Source: Vanilla planifolia (Eukaryota > Streptophyta > Magnoliopsida > Asparagales > Orchidaceae). From it: a DNA stretch of 64,000 nucleotides. The notes beneath the pieces are model-generated. The model saw only the letters and a list, made by a program, of their open reading frames with translations. It was not told the DNA's origin and made no database searches. A program made the translations under genes and the position numbers. Each line of letters begins with the position of its first letter. The stretch's first letter is position 1. Of this stretch, positions 22,140-34,700 are shown piece after piece. The stretch covers positions 30,787,630 to 30,851,629 of the forward strand of contig CM043874.1 of assembly GCA_023846275.1 (NCBI GenBank). Direction: 5' to 3'.

Positions 22140-25100
22140 GTACTGGATAAGAGACATTTTTGTGGAAGAAATACATATAATACATCATGTATTTTCACAA
22201 ATTGTACTGGTAAAATAATTTTGTAAACAACTTATTCTACTTTTCTTGAAATCTCGAAAGAGCCAAGATATTTTGGCTTTAGTTTTCTTGTTTTATCAAG
22301 CCTAAAAACGTTTTTCAATTGATTGATTTTGATAAGCACATGAACACCTGTCTGGAATTTAACATTATTATATTAGTTGTCAAAATTTTTTTTATCTATC
22401 CTATGTTGTTTGAATTTTTTTAATTAGTTTTATTTTTCTATTTTATCATCAACAAAATCAGATCCAATAATTTGTCTTTTTCTACCCTCAAATCAGTATA
22501 ATAGAAATTGATATTTTCTTTTATACAATATTTCATAAGAAACCATCTTAATAGTAGTTTGATATTATTATTGTATGTAAATTCAACTAAAAGAAGATGA
22601 CTCCTAATCTCCTCCAAAATCTAGAATGCATAATTGTAATAAATCTTTTAAAATTTTAATTGTTCGTTCAGTTTGGCCATCTGTTTGTAGGTGAAAAGTT
22701 GTGCTAAATTTCAACTAAGTACTAAAAATTTAATATACCTTTTTCCAAAAATAAGATATAAATTTAAGATCTCTGTCAGATACAATTTCTTTTGGCACAT
22801 AATACAGTTTCATAATTTGTTGCAAATACATACAAGTTAACTTTTCAGCTGTATATATCACTTTTATTTGCTAAAAATGTACATATTTTGTTAGCCTATA
22901 AATTATTATCCATATACACTCATGTTTTGTCGGTGATCTAGGCAGTTATACAACAGAATCCATAATATTGTTTTCCCATCTTCATTCAGGAATGGGTAAA
23001 GGTTGTAATAACTCTGCTTTTTTATTATTCTCCTTTTATCTATTGATAAATTAGACATTTTCTAACTCGTTTTGTTGCATCTCTTTTTATATAAGGCCAC
23101 TAATATTATTATTAACAATAATTGCTTCAATTGTTGATGATTAAGAATGCATAGATGACATTAAAATATGAAGATATCATTTTCATCTAAAGTAAAATCA
23201 AATCCCAACCACATTTAACTTTCTGAATTAATTTTTAACATTCTTTATCCTAAAGCTAATATTCTTTAATAGTATCTATCCAATCTGGCCTGATAGACAA
23301 CTTATATAATAATTATACATTCCTCTGTACTTCTCTCTCTAATAATAAATTATCAATTTCAAATGTGATATTTTTTTCATTAACTCAAGTCACAATCAAA
23401 TTAAGATGTATTTTTTTGCTCAAGGCATGAGCAATTACATTTTTTTTACCTGAATGATAAATGATTTGTATATCATAATCTTTAATAAATTCTAGTCATT
23501 TTCTTAGTCTCAAATTTGGTTATTTCTTAGTCAACAAGTATTTCAAACTTTGATAGTTAGAACTTCACATTTTACACCATAAAGACAATGCCTATAGATT
23601 TTTAAAGAAAACACAATTGTTGTTAATTCTATATCATGAACTGGATAATTCTTTTTATATGGTTTCAATTGTCTAGAAGCATATGTTATCACTTCTCTAA
23701 ATTGTATTAAAACACAGTCCAATCCTTGTAATAATGCATCATTATAAATTGATAATAGTGAGGCTAATGTCAATTTTTCTTTCAACTTTTGAGAACTCTT
23801 CTCACAGGAAAAATCTTATATAAATTTCATAATTTTTTGAGTCAATCTAGATAATGGTACAACAATTCAAAAAAAATTTTATACAAATTTTTTATAATAT
23901 CTTGTTAAACTCAAAAAACTTCTAACCTCAGTTACATTTGTAGGTTGAGGCCAATATAGTATTGTCTTTATTTTTTTAGGATCCACATATATCTTTTCTG
24001 TACTAACAACACATCATAAAAATATAACTTTAGATAATTAGAATTCATATTTTAAAAATTTTGTATATAGTTGATATGCACATAATGTCTATAACATAGT
24101 ATACATATGTCTTAAATGATCTTCTATTCTTCTAAAATATATAAGAATATCATCAATAAATACAATTACAAATTGATCAAGATATTCTTTGAATATTCTA
24201 TTCATCAAAACCATGAATGTCATAAGTGCATTTGTGAGGTCAAGTGGTAATACAAAAAATTCATAATATCTATATCTAGTCTTAAAAACAACTTTAGATA
24301 CGTCATCATTCTTTATTTTTACTTGGTAATAATCAAACCTCAAATTAATTTTAAAAAATATTACAACACTCTACAATTGATCAAATAAATTATCAATACG
24401 GTGCAAAGAATATTGATTTTTTATAGTAATTCTATTCAATTCCCTATAATTAATGCATATTTGTAGGCTGTAATCTTTTTTGACAAATAAAATTGGTGCT
24501 CCCTATGGAACACATTGGGTCTAATAAAACCCTTATCTAATAATTTATGACTTTGGATTTTCACTTATTATAATTCTGTAGGTGTCATTCTGTATAGTGT
24601 TTTAGATATAGGTTTTGTTCTTAGCATCAGTTGGATTTTAAATTCTATTTCTCTTCTAGAGATAATCCTATAATTTTTTAGAAATATATCAGGATAGTTA
24701 CAAATAATAGAGACATCTTGAGGTTTATTAAACTTTTTATTAGTAATCATCATAGATAGTAAAATCCTTTCACATTTTTTTATATCTATTTAGAAGATTT
24801 CAATATAAATATGAAAGAAATTTTTTTCCATTTTCATAATAAATCACTTAATTAGACAATTTTCAGCTTCATTATTTTCTCAACAATCAATCTTCAGTTA
24901 ATGTTTTACTAATCAGTCCATATCTAGAATAATATCCAATTTTTGCAAAAATAAGACTTAACTCCACAACAAATTCATTCTCTTATATATTTATATATTC
25001 ATTGATGCAATTTTCAATTTTAATTTTAGTTTATCATTAGGCAATTTAATTAACAATATAGTTTTTATTTGTTATAAGTTGACAAATATAACATCACATA

Positions 25101-26470
25101 CTTGTTGAATAATAAATGAGTGTGATGCTTTACTATCAAAAAGAATAGATACTAGAATATGTTGAAATATTAATGTAATTGAGAACATCAGTGTAATGGA
25201 GTGCTTCCTACTAAGAGATCGTATACATCTGGGTTGTCCACCTTTTCCTGGCGACTATCCTTTACTAACACCTATAGCCTCTAAGGTAGTTACAGTGCTT
25301 TTGCTTGCTCAACCTTTAACACCAAAACTAACTAATGCTAAAGCTGTCTCAGATGTTGTACCAGCCTGGGAACATAATTTGGCAATATGTTTTGCCTCTC
25401 CACAAGTAAAGCATCACATCTGCATGCTTTGCATATACCAACAAAATGAACTCTCTTATGAAATTTGTCACAATCAAAACATTGTGGGATTTTGCCAGTA
25501 ATATTTGTATCAATTCTACTATTGTTGGTGCCAGATCCTAATCTCCCATAACCAAATTTCCTACCTCAAAATCTTTTAAAACCTTTTTTGTGAGTTGTCT
25601 AACACTATTTTAGTCTTTTCTTTCTTTTTTTTTTCCTTTTTATGAGTTTCTAATAATTGTAGATTTCGTTCCACCAATATGACATTCTTGACAAGATCAT
25701 AGAAATCAAATTTTCTGTAGAATATCAAAACTACCTTAATATCATACCATAAGCCTTTGCAGAACATAAAATATCACTGCTTAGATCCTATTATATCTGG
25801 AACATGTCATGTCAGAGTACTAAACTTTTTCTCATATTCAGATATTGTGAAATCATTTTTGGACCAATTTTGACAGACCTAATCACATCTTTTCTCTTAC
25901 AAAGATAAAACTATAATTATTTTCAAAATCTTCAACAAAATCTTGTCATGAAATCTTTTTCATGGGCTTGTTGTGGAATTTAATATGATGGCATGATTCC
26001 TACCAATCTATATTATCACCCTCTAGCATCAGAATAGTTAGAGAAACTCTCCTATGATCAGAGCTATCCATGGCATCAAATATTTTGTTCATATGTTTGG
26101 TCCATCATTCTATTACAAAATGATTTAAATCGCTCACAAAATCAGGGAGATGCATATGATGAAATTCATCAACCAGTTTATCCACATATAAAATCTGTCA
26201 TGTACCTTCATATGTTGTAATAAGAATGATGTTAATTGTATTGTGATATTTGGATTATCAGATCCCTATAAATTAAAAGACAACTCTTTTTTTAATATCT
26301 TTTTTGTTCTTGAATTTTGATTCATTAAATTTTCATATATCAATATTCAATAATTCATCAAATATTCTATTTATGTAAACATTTTATTTTAGAATGGGTA
26401 TGTCATGCATATGTTATGTTAGTTTTCTTACACAAAATTCCAATTCAAATAATCTTTGGTTTTGATACCA
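22140..26470 (-). pseudogene. Heavily decayed Ty3/gypsy element 2 (gag to integrase)
   Basis: The minus-strand order is canonical. A PBS-like site lies at 26459-26470. Gag remnants follow (about 26200-25580), with a zinc-knuckle-like CFDC...C region near 25395-25490. The protease motif reads LFDSKASHSF near 25110-25145 (the Gly of DSG is changed to Lys). RT has FIDD at 24149-24160. RNase H remnants are at 23785-23540. The integrase retains DGQTER at about 22660-22682, and its C-terminal domain is near 22250-22360. Stops and frameshifts interrupt every domain. The divergence from element 1 and its AT-richness show an older insertion. No intact LTR pair was found. Confidence 0.82.
26459..26470 (-). 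other. Degenerate primer-binding site of gypsy element 2
   Basis: The minus strand reads TGGTATCAAAAC, close to the initiator-Met-tRNA PBS TGGTATCAGAGC. It lies upstream of the gag remnants and is followed by a GTGTGATAAGG-like LTR edge, which parallels the layout at 9507-9523 in element 1. Confidence 0.6.
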
Positions 26471-26885
26471 CCTTATCACACTCTGTTTATCATATCATTA
26501 GTATTATCATCTAATTGACAACAAATCAGAGTTCTCACAGCTAAAAGTGAGGCCATAAACCACTATAAATGATGGTGATGAATATTATAGAATTGAATAT
26601 ATTTATGTTTTAGGCATTAGAAAGCTCTCTAATTTCTCCAAATAATCCATTAACAACTAGAATAAAATTTCCAAAATTTTGTTGATTAGCCATTACGCAC
26701 ATTTCCTGTATTGATAATAATAAATCTGAGGATCATACAAGTATAATACTTGTAATATATTAATTGTTCTACTTTCCAAATTTGTTCGATATCTTATTAC
26801 TAACACATGATCGATATATACAATGAGGACCATCTCATCGTATGGTAACTTTTAGCTTTCCATCACGATCTTCACAATTCAAGTT
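26471..26885. other. Possible 5' LTR remnant of gypsy element 2
   Basis: By position, upstream of the PBS, this should be LTR sequence. No second copy is visible in the window, so the boundary and identity are inferred only. Confidence 0.3.
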
Positions 26886-27400
26886 TCAAAGGAATTGTAC
26901 GAATATAATATAACATATTGTATTATACAAATATATTTATCTTTATATATGTCAAAGTTTGAAAGTATACTTGTCTAATTTAATATACTTTGTACAACTA
27001 CGATAAGTTTTATTGTATTGTACAAAAGTTTTTAGTTTTGATTTTAATTAAAGGTCGTGTTGAATTCTCTTGGACATTAGATACATATGAATCATATAAG
27101 TATGATAAGCAATATTGTATTGCATAAAAAGGTTATTTCTCACACACCAATAAACAAAAATGTGATTATACTGTCTGATAATTGAAATCGAACCAGTATG
27201 AAGCTTTAGATCACATTACACAATTAACATGCTATCGATTAAACTATGTTCATACAAGTAAGATAACGATATCGTATTGTACAAACAACCTAAGATATCA
27301 ACTAAAGTATTGGGTCACCGAGTTTGACCATGTGCCTGATCTCACAAATGAGCAAATCATACAATATAATAATATCATATTGTACAAACACTATTAAATA
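26886..27400. repeat. Degenerate AT-rich satellite-like motif series
   Basis: A motif of the type GATAA/GATATnGTATTGTACAAA recurs at about 26905, 27010, 27112, 27272 and 27375, spaced roughly 100-160 bp apart. Each carries ATTGTA(C/T)(A/T)AAA and often a nearby palindromic ATAT. The intervening sequences are poorly conserved. The same type of motif reappears at about 30545-30600. I cannot tell a decayed satellite from a simple AT-bias effect without alignment. Confidence 0.4.
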
Positions 27401-30400
27401 TACCTAACTTTGGATGCCTAAGTTCTTGTTTGGTAAATGCTTTTAGCTGTTACGAATTGCTTATAAATAAAAGATTTTTGTATGAAATTAAAAGAGGAAT
27501 TTTTATGTGATCCAAAGAAAAGTTTTAAGCAAAAATATTCAAGCCATTAGCAGCTCATTCCCATGGTCACTTCCATATGTTGTTGCGTTATTCACTCATC
27601 AAACTTCTGAAATTTTTTTCCTTTTAAAATACTTGTGCTTTAATGATTTCATCAAGCATAGGATTTTGGTTGTATTGATTTCAATTTTATGTCACTGAAT
27701 GTTTTTTGTATTGTCATTTTATTTTGTTGTAAGACCGTAATAGTCTATCTCATTTATTTCATTGTAAGGTCATAGTAACTTGTCTCATTTGCCTCTTTGT
27801 TGTAAGGATTTAGCTTACCTGTCTTTTGGCGAAAGGCTTATATTATATTTATTTTTGTCTGGTTTTTGCCGGGTGGATGTAAGCTTGTTTTATAAGTCGA
27901 ACTACATAAAAATTGATTGTGTACATTTCTAATTATTGTTGATTTTTTAATTATATGACGTTTATAAAACTTAATATGTTTTAAAATAAAATTAAAATTT
28001 GTAAAAAAATACTTTTATATATTTGTTAAACCTTATTAAAAATTATTTTGAATATTTTCTTGAAATATTTTGTAATAAACTAAAATTTTATTCTTAGTAA
28101 TTTATTCTCTTCTTGTTGAATCACACTTAAGGTATATCTTTGTAAAACAATAGCTCAGAAACTCTTTCTCTCCATTATTATTTCTCTTAAATCAAAATGG
28201 TAATTTCTATTCAATCAAAATAAGAAAAAACAATTAAAGTTTGTTGTGGTCTAGAAAATACTTCTATGTGATAAATCTATCAAAAATTTTTATCTTTAAA
28301 AAGCTATCTTCAATGCATTCCCTTATTCTTTTTGGGTAAGTAGTCATGAATGGCATTATGTGTCATAGAGTTATTAAAACTCAATGTAGCCCTTAAATAA
28401 GATGAAAAATGCAATTAATAGATTTTATCTTAACAATTTAGCAATCTCACCTATGCTCTTTAAAAGTGCAATGAAAACATTGTCTAGTATAGATATATTA
28501 GGAGACTTCTTAATGTATGTTGTATTCTCTATTGAATCATTAATCCATTTGTGACTTGTTTGACAACAGAATTATCTTTGTGTTTTATTAATGTTTTTTC
28601 TTTGTATTGTAGATTATTACATCTCAAGAATAAATAAATATACAACTTGGAGAGCTTGATATTGTGTCATTTGTCCTTTTATTGATACTTTTACTTTTGT
28701 TTTTACTAGACCTTTTGATTTGATGATTTGTAGAGTCCTTTGACCCAGTATTATAAGCTTTTTTAGACTGACTTTATAATCTTTTAACTTGGTACTTTGT
28801 AGAGTCTGTTGGTTTAATTTGTATGATTTTTTAACTCAGTGTTTATAAGATCTTTTAACCTTTTTTGAGATTTGGTAATAGGTGTTTTAGTGGTTTTTCC
28901 TAACCTTTTTATCGGGGGTGAGTATATATTTGGTTTTGAATTGAATTACTAAAAAATTCATAATTTACTTAATTTGTTATGCTAGCCACACATAGTATTT
29001 TTTAAGATAATAAGATTTTTTTTAAAATAAATTTATTAGAGTAATTAAGAAATTTTTGTGTTTTATTTAAGTTTATTGAGATCACAATTTTCACAATTCA
29101 CTCTTATGTGGGCATCTTGCTCCTATTTCCATCTAATCAAATTTTGCACATGTGCATTAAAGATGGAAAACCTCCAAGCAAATCTAACTAATTTGTGTTC
29201 TCAAGTATTCTTTTCGTAGTGGGCCCTTGATCATTGTATTTTGCATTTTGAGGGGTGATTGTTATATTTCCCTTGTATGTTATGCTCATCATGCAATCTA
29301 CAATAATACCAACTTTATAAAATCAACTTAGTTGAGAAAATTTAAAATCATATGCTGCAAACTCTAATTAATATTTGTGCTTAACATGAGTTTGATGAAT
29401 TGGGAGTATAAATAAAATGATTAAAATCTTAGGCTTTTCCTTCATTTCATATATTAATGCATTTTTTCTTTCGGTTATTGCTGCTCTACTTCAAAGTTTT
29501 TTTAGTAAATACTTATGTAGGAGTGCTCAGTAATGGAGAATGATAATTCTACAGCTATGATAAATTTAAAATCGTATGCTGCAACCTCTTTAGAAACATG
29601 AGTTTGATCGATTGGGAGTCTAGATAAAATGATTAAAATCTTAGGCTTTTCCTTCATTTCATATATTAATGCATTTTTGCTTTTGGTGATTGTTGTTCTA
29701 CTTCGAAGTTTTTTTACTTATGTAGGAGTGCTCAGTAATGAAGAATGATAATTATATAGCTATGATAAATTTAACTAGCATAACCCTTGTGGTTCATCTA
29801 AGCAAACTTAAAGCATCCAATCCAATCCAATAAGAGGGTAAGTTGTTACAAGCATGGGTTCCTTTATGAGTGATTTCTTTATGGAGGTGCAAGGTGATAA
29901 ATTAGTCATGGTAAGGACTACGGGGAATGAGAAGAATGATGATAATAAGTGGATCCCTAAGCAAAGTAGAAAAAAAGCCAACCGTAAAGAAAAGTAGAAA
30001 GAAAAACCAACTCAATTATAACTCCCTATTAGCTAGGATTAAATTAGACATAAATGGGTTTGATTGAGTTCAGTTTTGCCAATGTAAAATCCATACCCTA
30101 TGATTGAATTAATCATGTTTGAAAACCATAATTTTAATTGATAATGTCAAAAAAGAATTGAACTGATTGCATTCTACTGGATCAGTTTGGATTTTTTATT
30201 TGAAAAGTTCATTGCATGACCATGTAGTTTATCAATTGGTTGGCCTTTAATTTTGTTATAATATCCTATAAATATGATTAAGTCCATTGCACAAATGCAA
30301 CTATCATTGGATTTAGAATCATAAACTTGGTTAAACAAGCTATCAGCCTTGTACGAGCAATCTCTAGTTTCTGAAGTATTCATAGCATAGAAACTTAATT

Positions 30401-31600
30401 GTAGTTAATTCTTATTGTCCTTATATAATTGTTAAATTCTTATTTATAACTATATTGTATAGTAGAAAATAAAGTATCGTATCTATATTATTTAATCCTT
30501 ATCATAGATAACTGAAAATATTTAAGAAAGAAATACATTTATTATGTCACACAAATACGATATTTGTATTGTATAAATATGATCATCTAATAAGACTAAA
30601 TTTTGTTCTGTTTACCTTATCATATGACAATAATCTATATATCACACTTATATGATATGACTCTCATATTAAGCTCAGTTAAACTAATTATTGCATAAAT
30701 ATAACGATTTATCTTTATATGACCATATCGTAATAGTTCAATTGTCATACCCTGCCAAATGAATTATTAAAAATAAAAATTTTATTTCTTAAAAAATATT
30801 TAAAGAATAAATTCAAACAAACCTATAAAAATAAATTTATAATATTTAGATTATATTTTTAAACACATTAATTTTTAAATAATATATTTATAAATTATGA
30901 AATAAAAAAAATAAATAAAAATAAAAATATAAACTAATGATTTTTAGATAGTTTATCTTAAAATTAAGCCTACGTTCAACTCCAACAAAAATCATGCAAA
31001 AATAAAAACAAATAATATAAATTTATTCCAAAAGACGAGTAAGTTAAGTCATCACAATAACGAAATTAAAAAAATAAACTACAATTAGCTTATAACAAAA
31101 TAAAATTGGTGACGAAAAAAAGAATTCAACAATACAATCAAAATTGATATGAACAAAAATCTTATACGCAATGAAATAACAAGGCAAAAGTGTTTTAATT
31201 GAATCTATTTGAGATAAAAAAAATTGAGAAATAAACTAATTTAAAAGAAAATAGAAATTTGGAGTTTAACTAAAAGACATCAAATAAAGATGAACTGCTT
31301 GAATTCCTTGAAATTGTTTTTCAAGTAATTTATAACAATTCATGAATTTAATTATCTTTAAAATATTATTAAACAATCATTTTTTCTTTTCCGTTACTAC
31401 TCTTTTTCAAATCGATTTTCATTTCATCTTTGTGTTATTCAAGGAATCATTTTGTACTTTTTTATTCTAATGAAAAAGATTCACGATTAGATCTAATGAA
31501 CCCTTCCTTACTATAACCAAATTTTAATTTAAAAAAAGATATTCAAAATAACAAAAAAATTAAAAATATAATTTATGTCCCTCTTGTGTATTAAATCAAC
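27401..31600. other. AT-rich intergenic region
   Basis: No gene recognised. It contains a small series of TTGTAAGG...TGTCTCATTTG-type repeats at 27722-27830 and the ~0.22-kb duplication at 29338-29778. An area near 28720-28870 has repeated TCTTTTAAC/TTTGTAGAGTC words. The remainder is A/T-rich sequence with short random frames, for example the 69-codon minus-strand frame at 30174-30383. Confidence 0.5.
29338..29778. repeat. Tandem duplication, period about 213-224 bp
   Basis: The segment from AAAATCATATGCTGC (29344) recurs at 29568. The internal words ATTAAAATCTTAGGC and TAGGAGTGCTCAGTAATG are found in both halves. The second copy has small deletions, shortening the later spacing to 213. Non-coding. 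Confidence 0.8.
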
Positions 31601-31722
31601 ACATATTACATCAATAATAAACTATAATTAGTGGGCATCATTCAGCTACAATAAAGGTGTAGAAATTTTAATAGATCTTTTAGAGGAAAAAGACGAAGGG
31701 AATCAATGTCATTATTAGCACT
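31600..31722 (-). terminator. Probable BIG 3' UTR / polyadenylation region
   Basis: Downstream of the BIG stop codon (31783-31781) the minus strand carries AATAAT at 31711-31716 and then T-rich and TTTATTATTGATGTAAT-like sequence at about 31600-31625. These resemble plant near-upstream and far-upstream poly(A) elements. The exact cleavage site cannot be set from sequence alone. Confidence 0.3.
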
Positions 31723-31780
31723 GTTTGTCACAAATTGTCAAACATGGACGAAACTCCAGAACAAGACCTATCCCTCTCCC

Positions 31781-34700
31781 TCAGCTACTTCCCGACGAAA
31801 TCGCCGCACGAACAAAATCCTCACAACTGGAGAACTCACCTGAAAGCGCATCTCCCAGTGCTCCCATCACGTCGAACGCTTCCTGAAGGTCAGCAGCCGA
31901 AGTCATGTCCTCCAGCCAAGAGAGCAACTCCTTCGCGAAGCTCACCATCTCCTTCACGTCCAGCAACTTTTCCTTCATCGTCACCTCCCACCGCTCAATC
32001 CCACCGCTCAATCCATCTCCCGTCTCCTTTGCCCCCTTGCTCAGCTTAAAGAACCGCTGTAACTGCTCGATTAGCCCCGTGTAAACCAGCATCGGTTGGA
32101 GCACTCCAAAGACCTTGTGGCTGTCGTCGGTGTCCGCCGACGAGCACTCGTACGTCCGAGAAAGCGGCGCGGCGGCATCTGGGAATCGAAGGGCCGACCG
32201 CCCGTACCTGTGTTGCATGTATGCGTGGTACATCCCACGCTGCAAGAAAAGTATGCGGTGACGACACCACGACTCGTACGATTCGGAGAGCAGTGAGTTA
32301 ACCATCATGAATTGTACGGTGTCGTCGGAGGTTGCGAAGGAAGATCGGCTAGCAGAAACAGAAGTCGAAGGCCTCGTAGGGGACCCCGGCGGCGGAGAGG
32401 ATGAAAGATACGTGGCGACGGACTTTGCCATGGCCTGACGCTGTTGTGTAGTGGAGCTGCCTTGGTCGAGGAGGTGTGAAGCCATCTGTATCATAAAAGG
32501 AAGGAATCGAGCATTGCTTTCCCTTCCTCCACCTTTGCTATCAGTGCTAAAAGAAGCTCCAGTTGCAAACCGAGCCAACATCTATTAAAAGTTGTAAATA
32601 AGTTTTGTTTGCATTTGTCATTTTTTAAACGAAGAAAAAGAAAAGCGAAGCATACCAAAACAATGTCGTAGGTCACTAAACGAAGCCTGCTTCCATCAGC
32701 GCGGCCTAGGGCAATGAGATTGTCCCAGTGTTGATCGACATATCGAACGTACTGAGCCATGGTAACACAAGGACCCTTGATGGGGAAAATGGAATTGCAT
32801 AACGTCTCGTTGTTCCTGAGTGTGGCGCCCTCCCATTCTTTCTTGGGAATTCTCAAAGCAGCGTCGGCTCGTTTCGCCTCCTGGTGGCATTGGAAATGAA
32901 TTATATTAAAATGGCTCACCGTAGTGTAAACACATTCGCCGCGGCCAGTCGTGGAAGACGCTGCTGCACCAAGATTCACTCGTTTACTATAGGAGTAAAC
33001 ACCCATCATGTCGTTTGGTCTCAAATTGTAGCCTTCTCGGCATACCATGCAAGCTAAACCATCTTCTTCTTCTTCTACGTCGTCCAAACCTTCGATCGCA
33101 GGCGGCGAAACAACAATACGCTCGCCACCATCAGAAGCAAATTCCCGTCGCATTCGAAGATCCTGGAGGTTGTAAAGAAAAAGACCAAATTAAAACAGGG
33201 CCAACAACGAAAAAAAAAACAAAAACAAAAACAAAAAGATTACAAGACATGACAAAATTAGAGAGGCAATGATACCTGCAGTACTTCCTCCCTTCTCCTT
33301 AAAGCAAGCCGTCGCTTTTCATCCCTAGTAGCATGCCGGAGCTCATTGACTTTTTCCCTCAAGAAGCCATGGCCATCGTCCTCATCTGCCAAGGTATCCA
33401 ATAAGTTTTCGGCTTTGGCACCTATCTCATTTTCTCCAGGAACACCCTCAAGAGCATGAAGATGAGGCAAAATTCCTCCATCATCGATGCATTTCTGTGT
33501 CGCAAAATGACCCTTAGCTAAGCCCCTCAGCATGGACAGGATAAATGGAACTGACGGGCGTTTCAAACCATTGATCCACTCGGGACTAGATCTGTATCCA
33601 GCCTGACCCACAATAGCGAAGCATTCTCGCAAGTATTGAACAGAAACCTCCGTGATCCCTTTCTCTAGAATGATGTCCTTGAGCCTCTCTCCACAGTAAC
33701 TCGTCTTCAGGGATTCTGATACCCGAACGAAATTTTCTACATCGGATCTCTGCTTTGCTGCTCGTAAAGCCAAGCTCTCAACTTCAGGATTCTGTTCATA
33801 CTCTTTCTGCAACCGATCAAATTCGAACCAGTCATGCAAACAAGGATCGAAATGTTGAATAAGAGCTTCCATTGCTTCTGTCTCTCCATAAGTCAAGTAT
33901 GGAAGAATCCTTGCCACCATTTCATTGTTTTGGTGCTGTTTATTGGACTTCTTTATGCAACAGTGATCATCAAGTCTTTCTAAGAACATTAAAACTATCT
34001 TCTTTGCCTGTTCACCTGCACCACTTTCTCCATTAGAAGCTGTGCGAACACTTTCAGTAATGCCAATATCACTTTCATTAGCTTCCATAGTGAGGCTCTC
34101 CACAATCAAAAGGATGTCTTTAGCAGGTTCCATGGCATCCAATGAGAAGGCACGTCTAGCTCTCTCCAAAAGCATTCCCAGAGCCCCTAGACGCAACAAA
34201 GCACACCGGTTTTCACGTATCTTGCAGCAATACATCAGTAGACTTAGTACAGAAGCAAGTTCTTCATGATTGGATTTCAGCTCGTCATCCCCAAGATTCT
34301 GCCATATATCAATTAAATTGAAGAGTTAACATCATAGTGTGGCTGTAAATGATGGTCAGACGTCATGCCTTACATATATTAAGCCAATAATTGAATACGT
34401 TAGAAGAGCTACCAAAGCTCACGCATCACATGTTCCATGAATGGATTGAACCATAGGGTGTGATAAATAAAAACCTTAGGCCTGCGACCTCCAAGTCGCA
34501 TAGCGACAATCTTACCATTGCTCCAAGGCTACCCTCACCACAACGTTGCATTAAAGAAAAAGGGAAGTTAAATTCAAAATAAGCATCACTTACCTGGATC
34601 ATGCTCAAAATAACTTCAAGGCCACAGCATTCCCGTACTGCACCTGCGATGGCAAACTCAACCTCAGGGTCTTGTGACTCCTCTCTTTCCTCTTCAAGTT

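Noticed and set aside
25196..25501. 101-codon plus-strand frame
   Set aside because: It is antisense to the zinc-knuckle/protease part of gypsy relic 2; the minus-strand reading explains the sequence.
26886..27400. CRISPR-like repeat/spacer pattern
   Set aside because: The motifs are short, degenerate and irregularly spaced, in plant nuclear DNA; there are no cas genes.
31735..32296. Plus-strand frames of 104 and 66 codons over the BIG 3' end, and minus-strand frames in other phases
   Set aside because: Shadows of the last BIG exon, which is conserved with other plant BIG proteins in its own frame.
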